Numbered from the stretch's first letter, positions 1-8,675 are shown. The stretch is DNA of 64,000 bases from Hymenobacter daecheongensis DSM 21074 (GCF_900141805.1 NZ_FQYN01000001.1:1-64000); one strand, 5' to 3'. Numbers and translations are program-made. Notes: generated by a model from the letters alone, not told the origin.

Positions 1-450
1 GCAAGAAAAAGTTGGAAGTCTTTTTCCTCTTGCGCAACCGCCTCGTGTAAGCGGGGTGCAAAGGTAACTAGCTTTTCGCTTTTTCCAAGACAAGCAGAAA
101 ATTTCTTTTCCGCTTTTCGGCGTTTCCGCCGCCTCAGACCCGCCTCCGATTGAAGCGGGCTGCAAAGGTACGAGTACTTTTTCCAGACTTCCTATTTCAG
201 GCCAAAACTTTTTTTCGGGTGACTCCGCAGAGCCCTGTGCCGAAAAGAAGGCGAAATCCAGGAAACGTGCCCTACCGCGTTTCGGTTTGGGAGTGCAAAA
301 GTGCGAGTTTGATTTCGACTTTGCAAGCCCAGAGCACATCTTTTTATCTTTTGGTCCGTTTAAGGCCATTCAACAAAAGTACGGGGCGTTCCGGGCATGC
401 TGAGGTACAACTGCTTAGAGCAGTCAATAAGTTCAAGCGAGCGAAAAAAA
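1..450 (-). promoter_or_regulatory. Tandem promoter region, probably of an rRNA operon left of the window
   Basis: No credible gene lies here. On the minus strand three -7-like elements follow one another: CACTTTTG (296-303), TACCTTTG (163-170) and TACCTTTG (59-66). Each continues as TTTGCA plus a C-rich stretch (GCACTCCC, GCAGCCCGC, GCACCCCGC), and the last two are preceded by GGAAAAAG-type A-rich boxes. The first bases of the window, on the minus strand, start another GGAAAAAG box. Repeated strong promoters of this form are typical of 16S rRNA leaders in Bacteroidota, so an rRNA operon reading leftward is inferred. A stable-RNA or tRNA operon is the alternative. The 105-codon plus-strand ORF across this region has no protein-like features and was not called. 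Confidence 0.5.
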
Positions 451-1773
451 TTAGTGTGGGGTTGTAGGGGCAAAGAACTCGCGAAGATCAGGCGTGAACT
501 GATAGCGGCGGGTTGACTCGTACTGATATAGTGTCTGGCCCAGTTGGGCTAGGAAAGGCAAGCCAACGGATGCATACTCGTAGGCCCCATCGTTTATGAT
601 GCCGTCATTATTGACGTAGAGCACGGCACTCAGCATAAATTCGGTGCGGTGGAGAGAATCAGCGAAGTAGGCTACATCCGCCAGATGGCCGTGGGACATT
701 CCGACTACATTATAGATACGCAGCCCCGGCTGAAATTCAGCGGCCGGCTGGCGGCCGTAGTAGAGGTATTTTTTATACGCATCGAAATACTGCGCGGCGG
801 CAACAAGCCGGTGCTGCGCAGCGTGGGGGGCCGCTTGTAGATAGTAGCGCAGAAACGCGTGGTCCGATGGGGAAAGATCAGGCCGTTGCGCTGCCGGCAC
901 TGCGGCGGGGAAAAGTACGGATTTGAGGATATCGGTAACGGTTTGCAGCGGCAGGTAATTGGCGGTGGTGAAATCGTAGGGCTGGGCAATGAGGTGCCCG
1001 CCGGCGCGGTAGGCGCGGCCTTTGGTGACGCGGCCGAGCGGAAAGCCCAGGGGCCGCAAGTTGGTTTGAGCCGGCTGCTCGTAGATGCGGGTTCCTTGGG
1101 CATCGTAAAATACTATGGGGTTGGTACGGCGGTTGGCGGCGGTATCGCAGGGGGCGAAGCGGCGAACGATGCGGGCGTTGGGGTAGCCCAGCTGCCAAAG
1201 CCGCTCGTTGAGAGGGCGCTGGCCGAGGAACTCGTAGAGCCGATTGTAGGCGTTGTTGTCGCTGACCAGTAGCATCCGCTTGATGTAGTTGCCGACGGTA
1301 AAGAGGCGGTCGGAATCGGCCGGGGCGGCGTAGGGTACGGGGGTCTGGCAGCGGAAGGCGGTGCCAGTAGCCATGGGGCTGCGCCGGGTGAGGCCGGGCT
1401 GGTGGAGGCGGTTGAGCTTTTCCAGTGCCAAAGCCGCTACGGGCAGCTTGACGAGGCTGGCGGGATTGAAATACTGCCGCGCATTAAGGTGAAAGCTATG
1501 CTGAGTGAACCGCGGCTGATTTTGCGGGTCGCGGTTAATCTGGGTGTAGATGATTTGTAGCTCGTATTTGTCCGCGTTGCTGACAACGGGCAATAAGCGG
1601 GAATCTGAGCGCAGCAGACTATCCAGCAAGGGACTATCAGCGGAAGTGAGGCGGGCGGGTGCTGGCAGCCCTGACGGTTGGGGCACCGCAGACTGATTGC
1701 TGCAAAGCAGCCCCGCCAACACCACCGGCAAAATGCGGGCACAAGCAAGGAGGAATTTTCGGGCGTTTTGCAT
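451..1773 (-). CDS. Exported serine hydrolase, class A beta-lactamase-like fold
   Basis: A 440-residue exported protein resembling the beta-lactamase/D-Ala-D-Ala transpeptidase superfamily. The start MQNARKF was preferred to an ATG 30 codons upstream because it puts a hydrophobic export signal at the N terminus; the cysteine at about residue 24 lacks a canonical lipobox. The SxxK motif (SLVK, about residues 106-109) and the SDN motif (about 171-173) are clear. The third motif of the family, KTG, is not seen; the equivalent region reads VVGMSHG. Whether it hydrolyses beta-lactams, trims peptidoglycan or does neither cannot be told. It ends next to the putative rRNA promoter region. A spacer of 112 bases separates it from the lipoprotein gene upstream on the same strand. 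Confidence 0.75.
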   Translation of the reverse strand: MQNARKFLLACARILPVVLAGLLCSNQSAVPQPSGLPAPARLTSADSPLLDSLLRSDSRLLPVVSNADKYELQIIYTQINRDPQNQPRFTQHSFHLNARQYFNPASLVKLPVAALALEKLNRLHQPGLTRRSPMATGTAFRCQTPVPYAAPADSDRLFTVGNYIKRMLLVSDNNAYNRLYEFLGQRPLNERLWQLGYPNARIVRRFAPCDTAANRRTNPIVFYDAQGTRIYEQPAQTNLRPLGFPLGRVTKGRAYRAGGHLIAQPYDFTTANYLPLQTVTDILKSVLFPAAVPAAQRPDLSPSDHAFLRYYLQAAPHAAQHRLVAAAQYFDAYKKYLYYGRQPAAEFQPGLRIYNVVGMSHGHLADVAYFADSLHRTEFMLSAVLYVNNDGIINDGAYEYASVGLPFLAQLGQTLYQYESTRRYQFTPDLREFFAPTTPH

Positions 1774-1885
1774 ACCTCTATATAAGGAGAGAATAAATGA
1801 GCCTGCCCCTACCCCGCCATGAACGAAAATGGAGCCGCGCCGAAGATGCACAGCTCCATTCACAATGACTTCATTTAGGCCGCGC

Positions 1886-3103
1886 CTACATGGCCGGGGC
1901 CGAGCGGCGGCGGGCCAAAAGCAGGTTAGAGTCGTTTTGGCGCCAGTTGTAGCCGGTGCCGAAGGGCAACGGGCGCGGCCGGTGGGCAGAATCGGCGTAG
2001 GCTTTGGTCAGCTCGGGCTGATACTGTTTGGCGAAAAGGTTGATGGGACGCTTGTAAACCCCATAATAGGTGAATTGCCAGTCGGCTGGCCGGAAGTATT
2101 TCATGGCGATGCCCGAATCGTCTTGCAGCACGAAGCTGCTCTGCTCCAGAATGAGGTTGCGGACCTTGGAGAAGTAGGTCTTGTGCATCAGATAGGTAGC
2201 CGATTTGACGTAGGTAACCAGGGGGCCGAGGGTGCGAACGTATTTCAGCGCGGCTTCTTTGTTGGTACCAAGCTTCCAGTCGCTGAGGTCGGCGGAGAAG
2301 TAGTAGAGCTGCTTTTTCTGGCCGCTTTCGTTCAGTAGCTGCATTTCGACTCCCGGAATGATTTTAGGGCCGGGCTTGCGGATCGTGGCAGTATCGGCAT
2401 CGAGGAGCTGGCCCTGGGTATTGAGCTGCACGTAGCGAATGGCGGTGACCTGGTGGCCGGTGCGGGCGGCAAAGAGCATCAGCAACGGCAGCGAGCCATC
2501 CAATTCTACCGATTTCAGGTCGACGGCCATGTCGTTGGTGCGGAAAAAGCTGAAGTTGAGCACCGACCAGAGCGAGGCTTTGAGAGCCGGAAACAGCCGG
2601 GGATTTTCGAGCGTGGCGCGGCGCGGCACCGAGCCCACGGGCTCCAAACCAATCAGCACGTAGGTCTGGCTGGTGGGAAACATGGTGGCGACGTTTAGAA
2701 AATCAGGGCCGCTGAAGGGGTAGAAGACGGTTTGAGCGGCCTGACGGGCCGAATCCAGCTCGGCGGCAGCCCAGGGCCGGATCTTGTCGGTGCGGGTTTG
2801 GTGGTAGCTGGCCCAGCTTTTATCGGCATCGATGGCGAAAGCCTGCCATGCGGGTTGGGCCACTAAATCCCGCAGCTCGCCGGTTCGGCTCACGGGCATT
2901 CCGGCCAGGTAGGCAGCCACATCCTGTACGGCAGTGGTATCGGCGGCGGCAGGTGCGGCGGACGGGCGGCTTGGGGCAGCCGCTACGGAGTCCGGGGTGG
3001 TTCGGGCGGCCGGCTTTTGGTGCTCGATGTTAGCAGTTTTTTGTTCGGAGCAGCTGACGAGGAGCCAAAGCAGGGGGAGCAGCCGGAGCAAGGGGAAACG
3101 CAT
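1886..3103 (-). CDS. Lipoprotein of unknown function
   Basis: A 405-residue protein. The start at MRFPLLRL places a signal peptide with lipobox LVSC (Cys18) at the N terminus; the longer ORF start 31 codons upstream would bury it. After a Pro/Ala-rich linker (about residues 20-60) comes a folded region of about 330 residues with many aromatic residues and no recognised catalytic motif. Homologues in Bacteroidota are annotated only as hypothetical as far as I can recall. It is expected in the outer or inner membrane facing the periplasm. It follows the permease gene on the same strand after a gap of about 115 bases; joint function is not evident. Confidence 0.7.
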   Translation of the reverse strand: MRFPLLRLLPLLWLLVSCSEQKTANIEHQKPAARTTPDSVAAAPSRPSAAPAAADTTAVQDVAAYLAGMPVSRTGELRDLVAQPAWQAFAIDADKSWASYHQTRTDKIRPWAAAELDSARQAAQTVFYPFSGPDFLNVATMFPTSQTYVLIGLEPVGSVPRRATLENPRLFPALKASLWSVLNFSFFRTNDMAVDLKSVELDGSLPLLMLFAARTGHQVTAIRYVQLNTQGQLLDADTATIRKPGPKIIPGVEMQLLNESGQKKQLYYFSADLSDWKLGTNKEAALKYVRTLGPLVTYVKSATYLMHKTYFSKVRNLILEQSSFVLQDDSGIAMKYFRPADWQFTYYGVYKRPINLFAKQYQPELTKAYADSAHRPRPLPFGTGYNWRQNDSNLLLARRRSAPAM

Positions 3104-3218
3104 CGGGAAGGGTTGAGCGAAATGGAGCGGCAAGATAGTATGGCTGGAATTTTGGCCAGATACTGACTCGGGCAGAAATGGCGGCGGTTTTGGCAAAAAG
3201 AACGGGGGCGGGCGGCTT

Positions 3219-4535
3219 CTACGTGGCCCGCACTTTTCGGCCCACGAAGTAGGCGACTAGGCCAAGCAGCAGGGTCAGCAGGCCGAAAAGGGATTCGGTG
3301 GGCTTGTCGCGCAGAATGAAAATCAGCGTCCAGCCGCTCAGAGCCAGGAAAACCAGGGGTGTGATGGGGTAACCCCAGGTGCGGTAGGGGCGCGGCAATT
3401 CGGGGCGGCGCACCCGCAGGATGAACAGCCCCAGCACCGTGAGAAACGTAAACAGGCTCAGAACAAAACCCGCGTAGAGCAGCACTTTCTCAAAGGTTCC
3501 GGTGAGCACGAAAAGCAGCGTCAGAGTAGTTTGAAGCAGCATGGCCCGCACCGGAATGCCCGCTTCGCTCACGACGGCCAGCCCGCGCAGCGCCGGCAGA
3601 TCCTCGCCCATTACCTGCACGATGCGGGGGCCGGCAAAAATCATGGAGCTGACCGTGGATACCAGCAGCCCGGCAATGACGGCCCCCATCAGCCGGCCCA
3701 CGGCGGGCCCGAAAAGCTGGCTGGCGGCCACGTAGCCCACTTCCAGCTGTCCGGCCAACTGCGGAATGGGCGTGGAGTAGAGAAACACGAAGTTCAGCCC
3801 GACATATAAGAGGAGCACCACGGCGGTGCCGGCCAGCAGAATGCGGGGCAGGTTGCGGCGGGGCTCGGCTACTTCGCCGGTCAGGTACACGGCCGCGTTC
3901 CAGCCGGAATACGCATAAGACACATACACCAGCGAAATGGCAAAAGCAGGGCTCAGCAGCTGGTGCCAATCGGCCCGCAAGGGCACAAAGGAAATGGCCT
4001 GGGGCTGCGCGGTAAGCAGGCCCGCCCCAATGAACAGCACCAAAACCAGCACTTTTACGGCGGTAATGACGACCTGCAGGCGGCTACCCGCCCGGCGACT
4101 GGTAGCGTGAACGGCCGTGAGAGCCAGCACCACGCCAACCGACAGCAGCTGCGGATTCAGTTCCGGCCATACGCCGGCGGCGTAGCGGCCCAGCGCCATG
4201 GCGGCCAGCGCCGTGGGCGCGGCAAAACCCACCGTGGCCGACACCCACCCCGACAGAAACCCGACGGCCGGATGATAAATCTGTGAGAGGTAGTGGTATT
4301 CGCCGCCCGAGCGGGGCATGGCAGCGGCCAGCTCGCCGTAGCACAAGGCCCCGCACAGCGCAATGAGGCCGCCCACCACCCACAGCATCAGCAGCGCAAA
4401 CCCGCTCTGGATGCCCAGCACCTGAAACCCCAAACTGGTGAAAACGCCCGTGCCCACCATGTTGGCCACCACAATAGCGGTGCCGGCCAGAAAGCTGATT
4501 TTGTAGGGCGAGACGGTGGTGGTAGCGGTGGGCAT
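3219..4535 (-). CDS. APC-family amino acid permease
   Basis: A 438-residue membrane protein of the amino acid-polyamine-organocation superfamily. The N terminus has the family hallmark of TM1 (AGTAIVVANMVGTGVF, with the GTG unwound helix motif), followed by about 11 more hydrophobic helices and a short basic C terminus. It should import an amino acid or exchange it by proton or substrate antiport in the inner membrane; the substrate cannot be assigned. Related annotated proteins are usually called basic amino acid/polyamine antiporters. The length is normal for the family. It is followed on the same strand by a lipoprotein gene and preceded by DUF2480, from which a terminator-like hairpin separates it. 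Confidence 0.85.
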   Translation of the reverse strand: MPTATTTVSPYKISFLAGTAIVVANMVGTGVFTSLGFQVLGIQSGFALLMLWVVGGLIALCGALCYGELAAAMPRSGGEYHYLSQIYHPAVGFLSGWVSATVGFAAPTALAAMALGRYAAGVWPELNPQLLSVGVVLALTAVHATSRRAGSRLQVVITAVKVLVLVLFIGAGLLTAQPQAISFVPLRADWHQLLSPAFAISLVYVSYAYSGWNAAVYLTGEVAEPRRNLPRILLAGTAVVLLLYVGLNFVFLYSTPIPQLAGQLEVGYVAASQLFGPAVGRLMGAVIAGLLVSTVSSMIFAGPRIVQVMGEDLPALRGLAVVSEAGIPVRAMLLQTTLTLLFVLTGTFEKVLLYAGFVLSLFTFLTVLGLFILRVRRPELPRPYRTWGYPITPLVFLALSGWTLIFILRDKPTESLFGLLTLLLGLVAYFVGRKVRAT

Positions 4536-4617
4536 GAAGCGGCGGGTGAGGCCCCAAAGATGCGCAACAATGCGTAACCGCTACTTCAAACCCGGTTTGC
4601 CCCACCAAAGCTTCAGC

Positions 4618-4654
4618 AAAAAGCCCCGCTTTCCGAGGACGGGAAACAGGGCTT
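4618..4654 (-). terminator. Terminator after the DUF2480 gene
   Basis: On the minus strand an imperfect GC-rich stem (AAGCCCTGTTTCC against GGAAAGCGGGGCTT) is followed by a run of Ts, 22 bases after the DUF2480 stop codon. Confidence 0.6.
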
Positions 4655-4676
4655 GCAGGACAGAAACCGGCGTTAT

Positions 4677-5189
4677 CTAAGCTTTCGGACGCTTGTAGAG
4701 CGGCACCGTGCTGCACGGCTCGCCATACATCACGCTGCTCACCACCGGCAGCAACTTCTGCATGATGGCCACGTAGGCGTAGGTAGGCACCGGAATGTTG
4801 CCGCAGCCCTTCACCACCACTTTCGCGTCGCGGTACTCTTCGGCATCAATAGCGGCAATGGCTTCGTGAAACAGCTCCTGCTCCAGCGCTTCCAAGTTGC
4901 CGAATACGTAGCGGTGCGCATGGTTCTGGAGCTTGGAGGCCAGCAGCATGTAGGCCCAGGTGGGCACAATGGCATCGGCGGAGCAGATGATGGCCACGCT
5001 CTTGCCGTCGTATTGCGTCCAGTCGTGGGTTTTCACAAACTCGCGGAAATCCTTTTCGCGCAGCATCAGGCCATGAAACAGGTTGTCCTTGATGTCATAC
5101 ACTACCCGTTCGCCCGGATGCAGCAGCTCTTCCAAGTTCAGGGTAGTCAGCGCACTTTGCGCCACTCGGTTGACGAATATTTCTTCCAT
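4677..5189 (-). CDS. DUF2480 family protein
   Basis: A 170-residue soluble protein that matches the Bacteroidota-specific DUF2480 family along its whole length. Recognisable features are the N-terminal EIFVNRVAQS, the central LMLREKDFREFVK and the conserved segment around DAIVPTWAYMLLASKL. The function of the family is unknown; no signal peptide or membrane segment is present, so it is cytoplasmic. It stands alone between a terminator hairpin downstream and tsaB upstream (about 100 bases away, with a short GTAGAGACGC-type repeat between). Confidence 0.85.
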   Translation of the reverse strand: MEEIFVNRVAQSALTTLNLEELLHPGERVVYDIKDNLFHGLMLREKDFREFVKTHDWTQYDGKSVAIICSADAIVPTWAYMLLASKLQNHAHRYVFGNLEALEQELFHEAIAAIDAEEYRDAKVVVKGCGNIPVPTYAYVAIMQKLLPVVSSVMYGEPCSTVPLYKRPKA

Positions 5190-5202
5190 GATGGGCTGGG
5201 CT

Positions 5203-5227
5203 GTAGAGACGCGACGCTTCGCGTCTC
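5203..5227. repeat. Short inverted repeat with GTAGAGACGC core
   Basis: GAGACGCGA and its complement TCGCGTCTC meet almost without a loop (about 5206-5227), preceded by GTA. The outer GTAGAGACGC sequence is the same as in the long inverted repeat at 59900-59994, so it may be a half or remnant of that family. It lies just upstream of the DUF2480 start. Confidence 0.5.
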
Positions 5228-5290
5228 AATCGTTGCTGATGTTGTATGAATCACGCCGGGAGCTTAATGCCGAGGCGTAACCAAATGTTT

Positions 5291-5983
5291 CTACCGGACT
5301 TTCGGGGTCGTGGTGTACACTTCCTTCAGATAAAACGGCTCGTAGTAGGCCACGTCGCGAAAATCCTGCCGCTCGTAAGCCGCCTGCGCCAAAATGCCCA
5401 CGGTAATGGCCGAAGGCTCGATGCTGCTCAGGAAACCCGCGTTCGGATTATCCGCCACGAGCGGCTGAAACTTGGCCGCGCCGTTGCCAAAGAACAACAA
5501 CCGATGGTGGGCTAATTGTTCGGCCAACGTGTCGGCATCCAGCAGCAGCGGCGCGGGAGCCAGCACTTCCCGCCCATCGGCGGTATACAAAGCGCTGTAC
5601 ACTTCCATCCGCCGGGCATCGAGCATGGGGCAAAACAGCGTATTTTCGGCCCCGGCCGTGTACGCCGCCACCTGCGCGGCCATAGCCTGCAGCGTGCTGA
5701 CGGCAATGAGCGGAATATCCAGCGCGAAGCACAGTCCCTTGGCCGCCGCCGCCCCGATACGCAGCCCCGTATACGACCCCGGCCCATCCGACACGGCCAC
5801 TGCCGCCAGCTCCGGCAGCGTGCATTGGCAGTTTTCCAGCAGCTGATTCGCCAGAAGGCTTAGATGCGTGGAGTGCGACTTTTCCAGCCGCAGCTCTGAC
5901 TGGCCCAGCAGGCTACCGTCGCGGTGCAGAGCCACCGAGCAGACGGGGGACGAGGTTTCGAGGGAAAGGATGAGGGTGGACAT
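5291..5983 (-). CDS. tsaB: tRNA threonylcarbamoyladenosine biosynthesis protein TsaB
   Basis: A 230-residue protein of the ASKHA fold. TsaB pairs with TsaD and TsaE to transfer the threonylcarbamoyl group to A37 of ANN-decoding tRNAs in the cytoplasm. The start MSTLILSLETSS carries the family N terminus (LSLETSSPVCSVAL), and DGPGSYTGLRIGAAAAKGL (about residues 67-85) is the signature TsaB segment. The C-terminal half is more variable, as usual. The TACCTTTG promoter element lies four bases before the ATG, so the transcript should be leaderless; this also argues against the longer ORF start at 6022. The neighbours are unrelated (DUF433 upstream, DUF2480 downstream). Confidence 0.93.
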   Translation of the reverse strand: MSTLILSLETSSPVCSVALHRDGSLLGQSELRLEKSHSTHLSLLANQLLENCQCTLPELAAVAVSDGPGSYTGLRIGAAAAKGLCFALDIPLIAVSTLQAMAAQVAAYTAGAENTLFCPMLDARRMEVYSALYTADGREVLAPAPLLLDADTLAEQLAHHRLLFFGNGAAKFQPLVADNPNAGFLSSIEPSAITVGILAQAAYERQDFRDVAYYEPFYLKEVYTTTPKVR

Positions 5984-5987
5984 GGGG

Positions 5988-5995
5988 CAAAGGTA
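5988..5995 (-). promoter_or_regulatory. -7 promoter element (TACCTTTG) of tsaB
   Basis: A perfect TAnnTTTG on the minus strand. Its last G is five bases before the A of the tsaB ATG, so transcription should start at or one base before the start codon (leaderless mRNA). No clear TTTG -33 element is seen. Confidence 0.6.
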
Positions 5996-6044
5996 CGTTG
6001 CCGCATTTTTCCCTGACCACACTCCGAATACCGTTACGCTACGG

Positions 6045-6239
6045 TTAAACGGCGCATTGCAGCGCCGCCTGAATGTCGAGCATTTCCAGATCGGGCATTT
6101 CAGCCAACACCTGCTCCGCAGTCAATCCAGCCGCTAGCAGATTCAGCACGTCCGTCACGCGGATCCGCATACCCCGAATGCACGGCTGCCCGCCGCACTG
6201 CCGCGGGTTGGTGGTGATACGCTGACGGAGATTTTCCAT
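6045..6239 (-). CDS. DUF433 family protein (antitoxin-like), apparently without partner
   Basis: A 64-residue protein with the DUF433 hallmarks: RITTNPRQCGGQPCIRGMRI at residues 6-25, then a small helical (HTH-like) region VTDVLNLLAAGLTAEQVL and the terminal DLEMLDIQAALQCAV. In other genomes DUF433 proteins are often encoded directly before a PIN-like (DUF5615) toxin and are thought to act as antitoxins. Here the downstream gene is tsaB, 61 bases away on the same strand, and no PIN-like ORF is present. It is slightly short at its C terminus compared with many relatives, but not obviously broken. Confidence 0.8.
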   Translation of the reverse strand: MENLRQRITTNPRQCGGQPCIRGMRIRVTDVLNLLAAGLTAEQVLAEMPDLEMLDIQAALQCAV

Positions 6240-6271
6240 AAAGCCGAAGACGCTAAACGAAAGTGAGCCAA

Positions 6272-6307
6272 AAAGAAAGCAGCCCTTCTCAGAACTGCTT
6301 TCTCTTT
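6272..6307 (-). terminator. Terminator after ctpA
   Basis: AAAGAAAGCAG pairs with CTGCTTTCTCTTT around a 12-base loop, ending 19 bases beyond the ctpA stop codon on the minus strand and flanked by short T/A runs. Confidence 0.6.
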
Positions 6308-6325
6308 CAATGATTAACAGAAACC

Positions 6326-8032
6326 CTACTTCCCTCCTGCCGTCCGGCGGTTGGCCTCGGGGCGGGTTTTGGCTTCCGGCGTGCCGGGCTTCAGCAAAGC
6401 GGCATAGCGCACCGGGTCGTTGAGCACGGCCATGGCGGTCAGAATATTCGGGTCGTCGTCGAAGCTGGCTTCGATGCCGCCCTTCTGGAAGTAGTAGCGC
6501 GACACGATTTCCTGCTCCAGCATCTCCCGGATTTCGGGCTTGAAGCGCATCAGGTCGTTGCTTTTGTTGGTGGAAACCTTGCGGCGCATGGCTTCCAGCT
6601 CGGCCTTCACATCATCGTAGTGCTTTTCCTCCTTAGCCTTCTTGGTCAGGTCGGTCAGGCTCTTCTCCATGTCAGTGCTGTAGTTGATATCCTTGTTTTT
6701 GAGGAAATCAACGAACTTCTGGTAGTCGGCGTCGGAAAGCTGGAAGTCGCGGGCCGGGGCAATGGTGGCGTGCTCGGCGCGGTAGCGGGTGGCGAAGTCG
6801 AAGAGGTAGCTCTTCTGAATCAATACCCGCGAGATGTCGGCAATTTCCTTGTCGGCCACGGCCACATCGGGCGCTACGCCGCCGCCATCGTACACCACGC
6901 GGCCGGCCTGGGTTTTGAAAGCCGTGCGCAGCGAGTCGGGAAATTTGCCCAGCGTGCCGTCATCGGCACGGTGCGCGTAGTCTATTTCCTGAATGCAGCG
7001 GCCGCTCGGGATGTAGTATTTGGCCGTGGTCACTTTCAGCTGCGAGTTGTAGCTCAGCGGCCGGGTGGCCTGCACGAGGCCCTTGCCAAACGTCCGCTCG
7101 CCCACTACCACCGCCCGGTCGTAGTCCTGCAGCACCCCCGACACGATTTCGGAAGCCGAAGCCGAGCGGTTGGAAGTGATGATGACCACCGGAATCTGAG
7201 TATCCAGGGGCGCGTCGAGGGCCTTGTAGGTTTTGTTCCACTCCGTCACCTTGCCCTTGGTGCTCACCACGTCGAGGCCTTTTTCCACGAAGATGTTGGA
7301 AATATTCACCGCCTCGTTGAGCAAGCCGCCCGGATTGTCGCGAATATCGAACACGATTTTTTTCGCGCCCATCTCCTTGAGCTTGCTCACCGCTACCCGG
7401 GCTTCCTTGCCCGCATCTACGGTAAAGCCGATAAGCTGAAAATACCCGATTTCCGGCGTCAGCATACCGTAATACGGCACGTTCTCCATCTGAATCTTGT
7501 CGCGGGTGATGCTGATTTCGATGGGCTTTTCCTGGCCGTAGCGCGTTACTTCCAGCTTTACCGTGGAGTTGGCCTGGCCTTTCAGCAGCTTGCTGATGTC
7601 AGAGTTGTTCTTCTTCTCAACGTTGATGCCGTTGATGGTCAGAATCTCGTCGCCGGGCAGAAGGCCGGCTTTCTGGGCCGGGTAGCCTTCATACGCACTC
7701 TGCACGATGGTTTTGCCATTGCGCTTCGCTACTTCCACCCCAATGCCGCCGTACTGCCCGGTAGTCATGAAGCGGAAATCTTCAATTGCGTCTTCGGGAA
7801 TGTAGTTAGTGTACGGGTCCAGCGACTTGAGCATGGCATCGATGCCGGTTTTCACCAGCTTGCCGGGCGTCACATCGTCCACGTAATACGTGTTGACCTC
7901 CTTAAACAGCGTGGCGAAAATGTCGAGGTTCTTGGCAATTTCGAAGTACCGCTCGTTGTCGGAAGCCGGGCGAAACGATACGAGCAGGGCAGCGCTTCCG
8001 AGAAGCAGGCCGGCAACGGTCTTTGTACGCAT
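6326..8032 (-). CDS. S41 family C-terminal processing peptidase
   Basis: A 568-residue periplasmic serine protease of the CtpA/tail-specific protease group, which degrades or trims proteins from their C termini. The order is: N-terminal signal/anchor (residues 1-22), a helical region, a PDZ domain (about 90-165, with the GGIGVE and GLLPGDEILTING segments), the S41 catalytic domain containing RSASASEIVSG (about 289-300, catalytic Ser) and GERTFGKGLVQ (about 311-320, catalytic Lys), and a C-terminal helical extension rich in charge (about 430-568). The length is typical of Bacteroidota CtpA proteins. It lies 27 bases downstream of rnpA on the same strand and is followed by a terminator. Confidence 0.92.
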   Translation of the reverse strand: MRTKTVAGLLLGSAALLVSFRPASDNERYFEIAKNLDIFATLFKEVNTYYVDDVTPGKLVKTGIDAMLKSLDPYTNYIPEDAIEDFRFMTTGQYGGIGVEVAKRNGKTIVQSAYEGYPAQKAGLLPGDEILTINGINVEKKNNSDISKLLKGQANSTVKLEVTRYGQEKPIEISITRDKIQMENVPYYGMLTPEIGYFQLIGFTVDAGKEARVAVSKLKEMGAKKIVFDIRDNPGGLLNEAVNISNIFVEKGLDVVSTKGKVTEWNKTYKALDAPLDTQIPVVIITSNRSASASEIVSGVLQDYDRAVVVGERTFGKGLVQATRPLSYNSQLKVTTAKYYIPSGRCIQEIDYAHRADDGTLGKFPDSLRTAFKTQAGRVVYDGGGVAPDVAVADKEIADISRVLIQKSYLFDFATRYRAEHATIAPARDFQLSDADYQKFVDFLKNKDINYSTDMEKSLTDLTKKAKEEKHYDDVKAELEAMRRKVSTNKSNDLMRFKPEIREMLEQEIVSRYYFQKGGIEASFDDDPNILTAMAVLNDPVRYAALLKPGTPEAKTRPEANRRTAGGK

Positions 8033-8059
8033 ATAAGCAGCTGGAAGCGAAAAACATGA

Positions 8060-8497
8060 CTAGGCAGAAGACCCCGCGGAAGCCGTGGGGGTTGCTTCTT
8101 GCAGCAAACGCTCCAGCCCTGAAATTAATTTTTTTTCGACCAGTGTGAAAGGCTTTTTTTCCTTGCCCGTGTAAATGAGGGCCAGCAGGGCCACCGGGTG
8201 CCCGCCGGGCGCTTCCAGCAGGCGATATTTGTTCAGCCGGTACGCCTCGCGCAGCAGGCGCTTGAGGTAATTGCGGTCCACGGCCCGCTTAAAGCTACGC
8301 TTCGACACGCTCACCAGCACCTGTGGCGGGGCCGTGGTCGGGGTCTCAGCCGCAATCCAGACCAGGCGCAAAGGGTATAAACCAAAAGAAGAACCCCGAC
8401 CGAAAAGCTCAGCAATGAGCTTTTTGCGGCACAGGTGTTCTTCTTTCGGAAACGAATAAGAGCGCGCGACAGGCATCTGAGCCGGTTCGGGCACCAC
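8060..8497 (-). CDS. rnpA: Ribonuclease P protein component
   Basis: A 145-residue basic protein, the protein subunit of RNase P that helps the RNA subunit cleave the 5' leader of tRNA precursors. The RNR motif region, RAVDRNYLKRLLREAYR, is intact at about residues 70-86, and the preceding VSVSKRSFK is typical. The start used gives a short N-terminal extension; MPVARSYSFPKEE, seven codons in, is an alternative that fits the family better. It directly follows rpmH (20 bases), the order conserved in most bacteria. Confidence 0.93.
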   Translation of the reverse strand: MVPEPAQMPVARSYSFPKEEHLCRKKLIAELFGRGSSFGLYPLRLVWIAAETPTTAPPQVLVSVSKRSFKRAVDRNYLKRLLREAYRLNKYRLLEAPGGHPVALLALIYTGKEKKPFTLVEKKLISGLERLLQEATPTASAGSSA

Positions 8498-8516
8498 GGC
8501 GGGAGCCGTCAGCGGC

Positions 8517-8675
8517 TTAGCGCTTGTGCTTGCCTTCGTCGGACACGGTCAGGCGCTTGCGGCCTTTGGCACGACGACGGGCCAGCACGCTGCGGCCGTT
8601 AACAGATTCCATACGCGAGCGAAACCCGTGTTTGTTGCGGCGCTTGCGCTGCGAAGGCTGGAAGGTACGTTTCAT
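8517..8675 (-). CDS. rpmH: 50S ribosomal protein L34
   Basis: A 52-codon gene found by reading the minus strand between rnpA and the kelch gene. The product begins [18 protein letters not shown], the L34 signature, and ends with the basic [20 protein letters not shown]34 is part of the large ribosomal subunit. The rpmH-rnpA order is conserved, and the two are probably co-transcribed from the TACCTTTG element 36 bases upstream. Confidence 0.97.
   Translation of the reverse strand: MKRTFQPSQRKRRNKHGFRSRMESVNGRSVLARRRAKGRKRLTVSDEGKHKR

Noticed and set aside
150..467. 105-codon plus-strand ORF at the left edge
   Set aside because: Overlaps the minus-strand promoter array and has no family-like sequence.
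6620..8059. 479-codon plus-strand ORF
   Set aside because: Antisense shadow of the S41 peptidase gene, whose PDZ and catalytic motifs are unmistakable.
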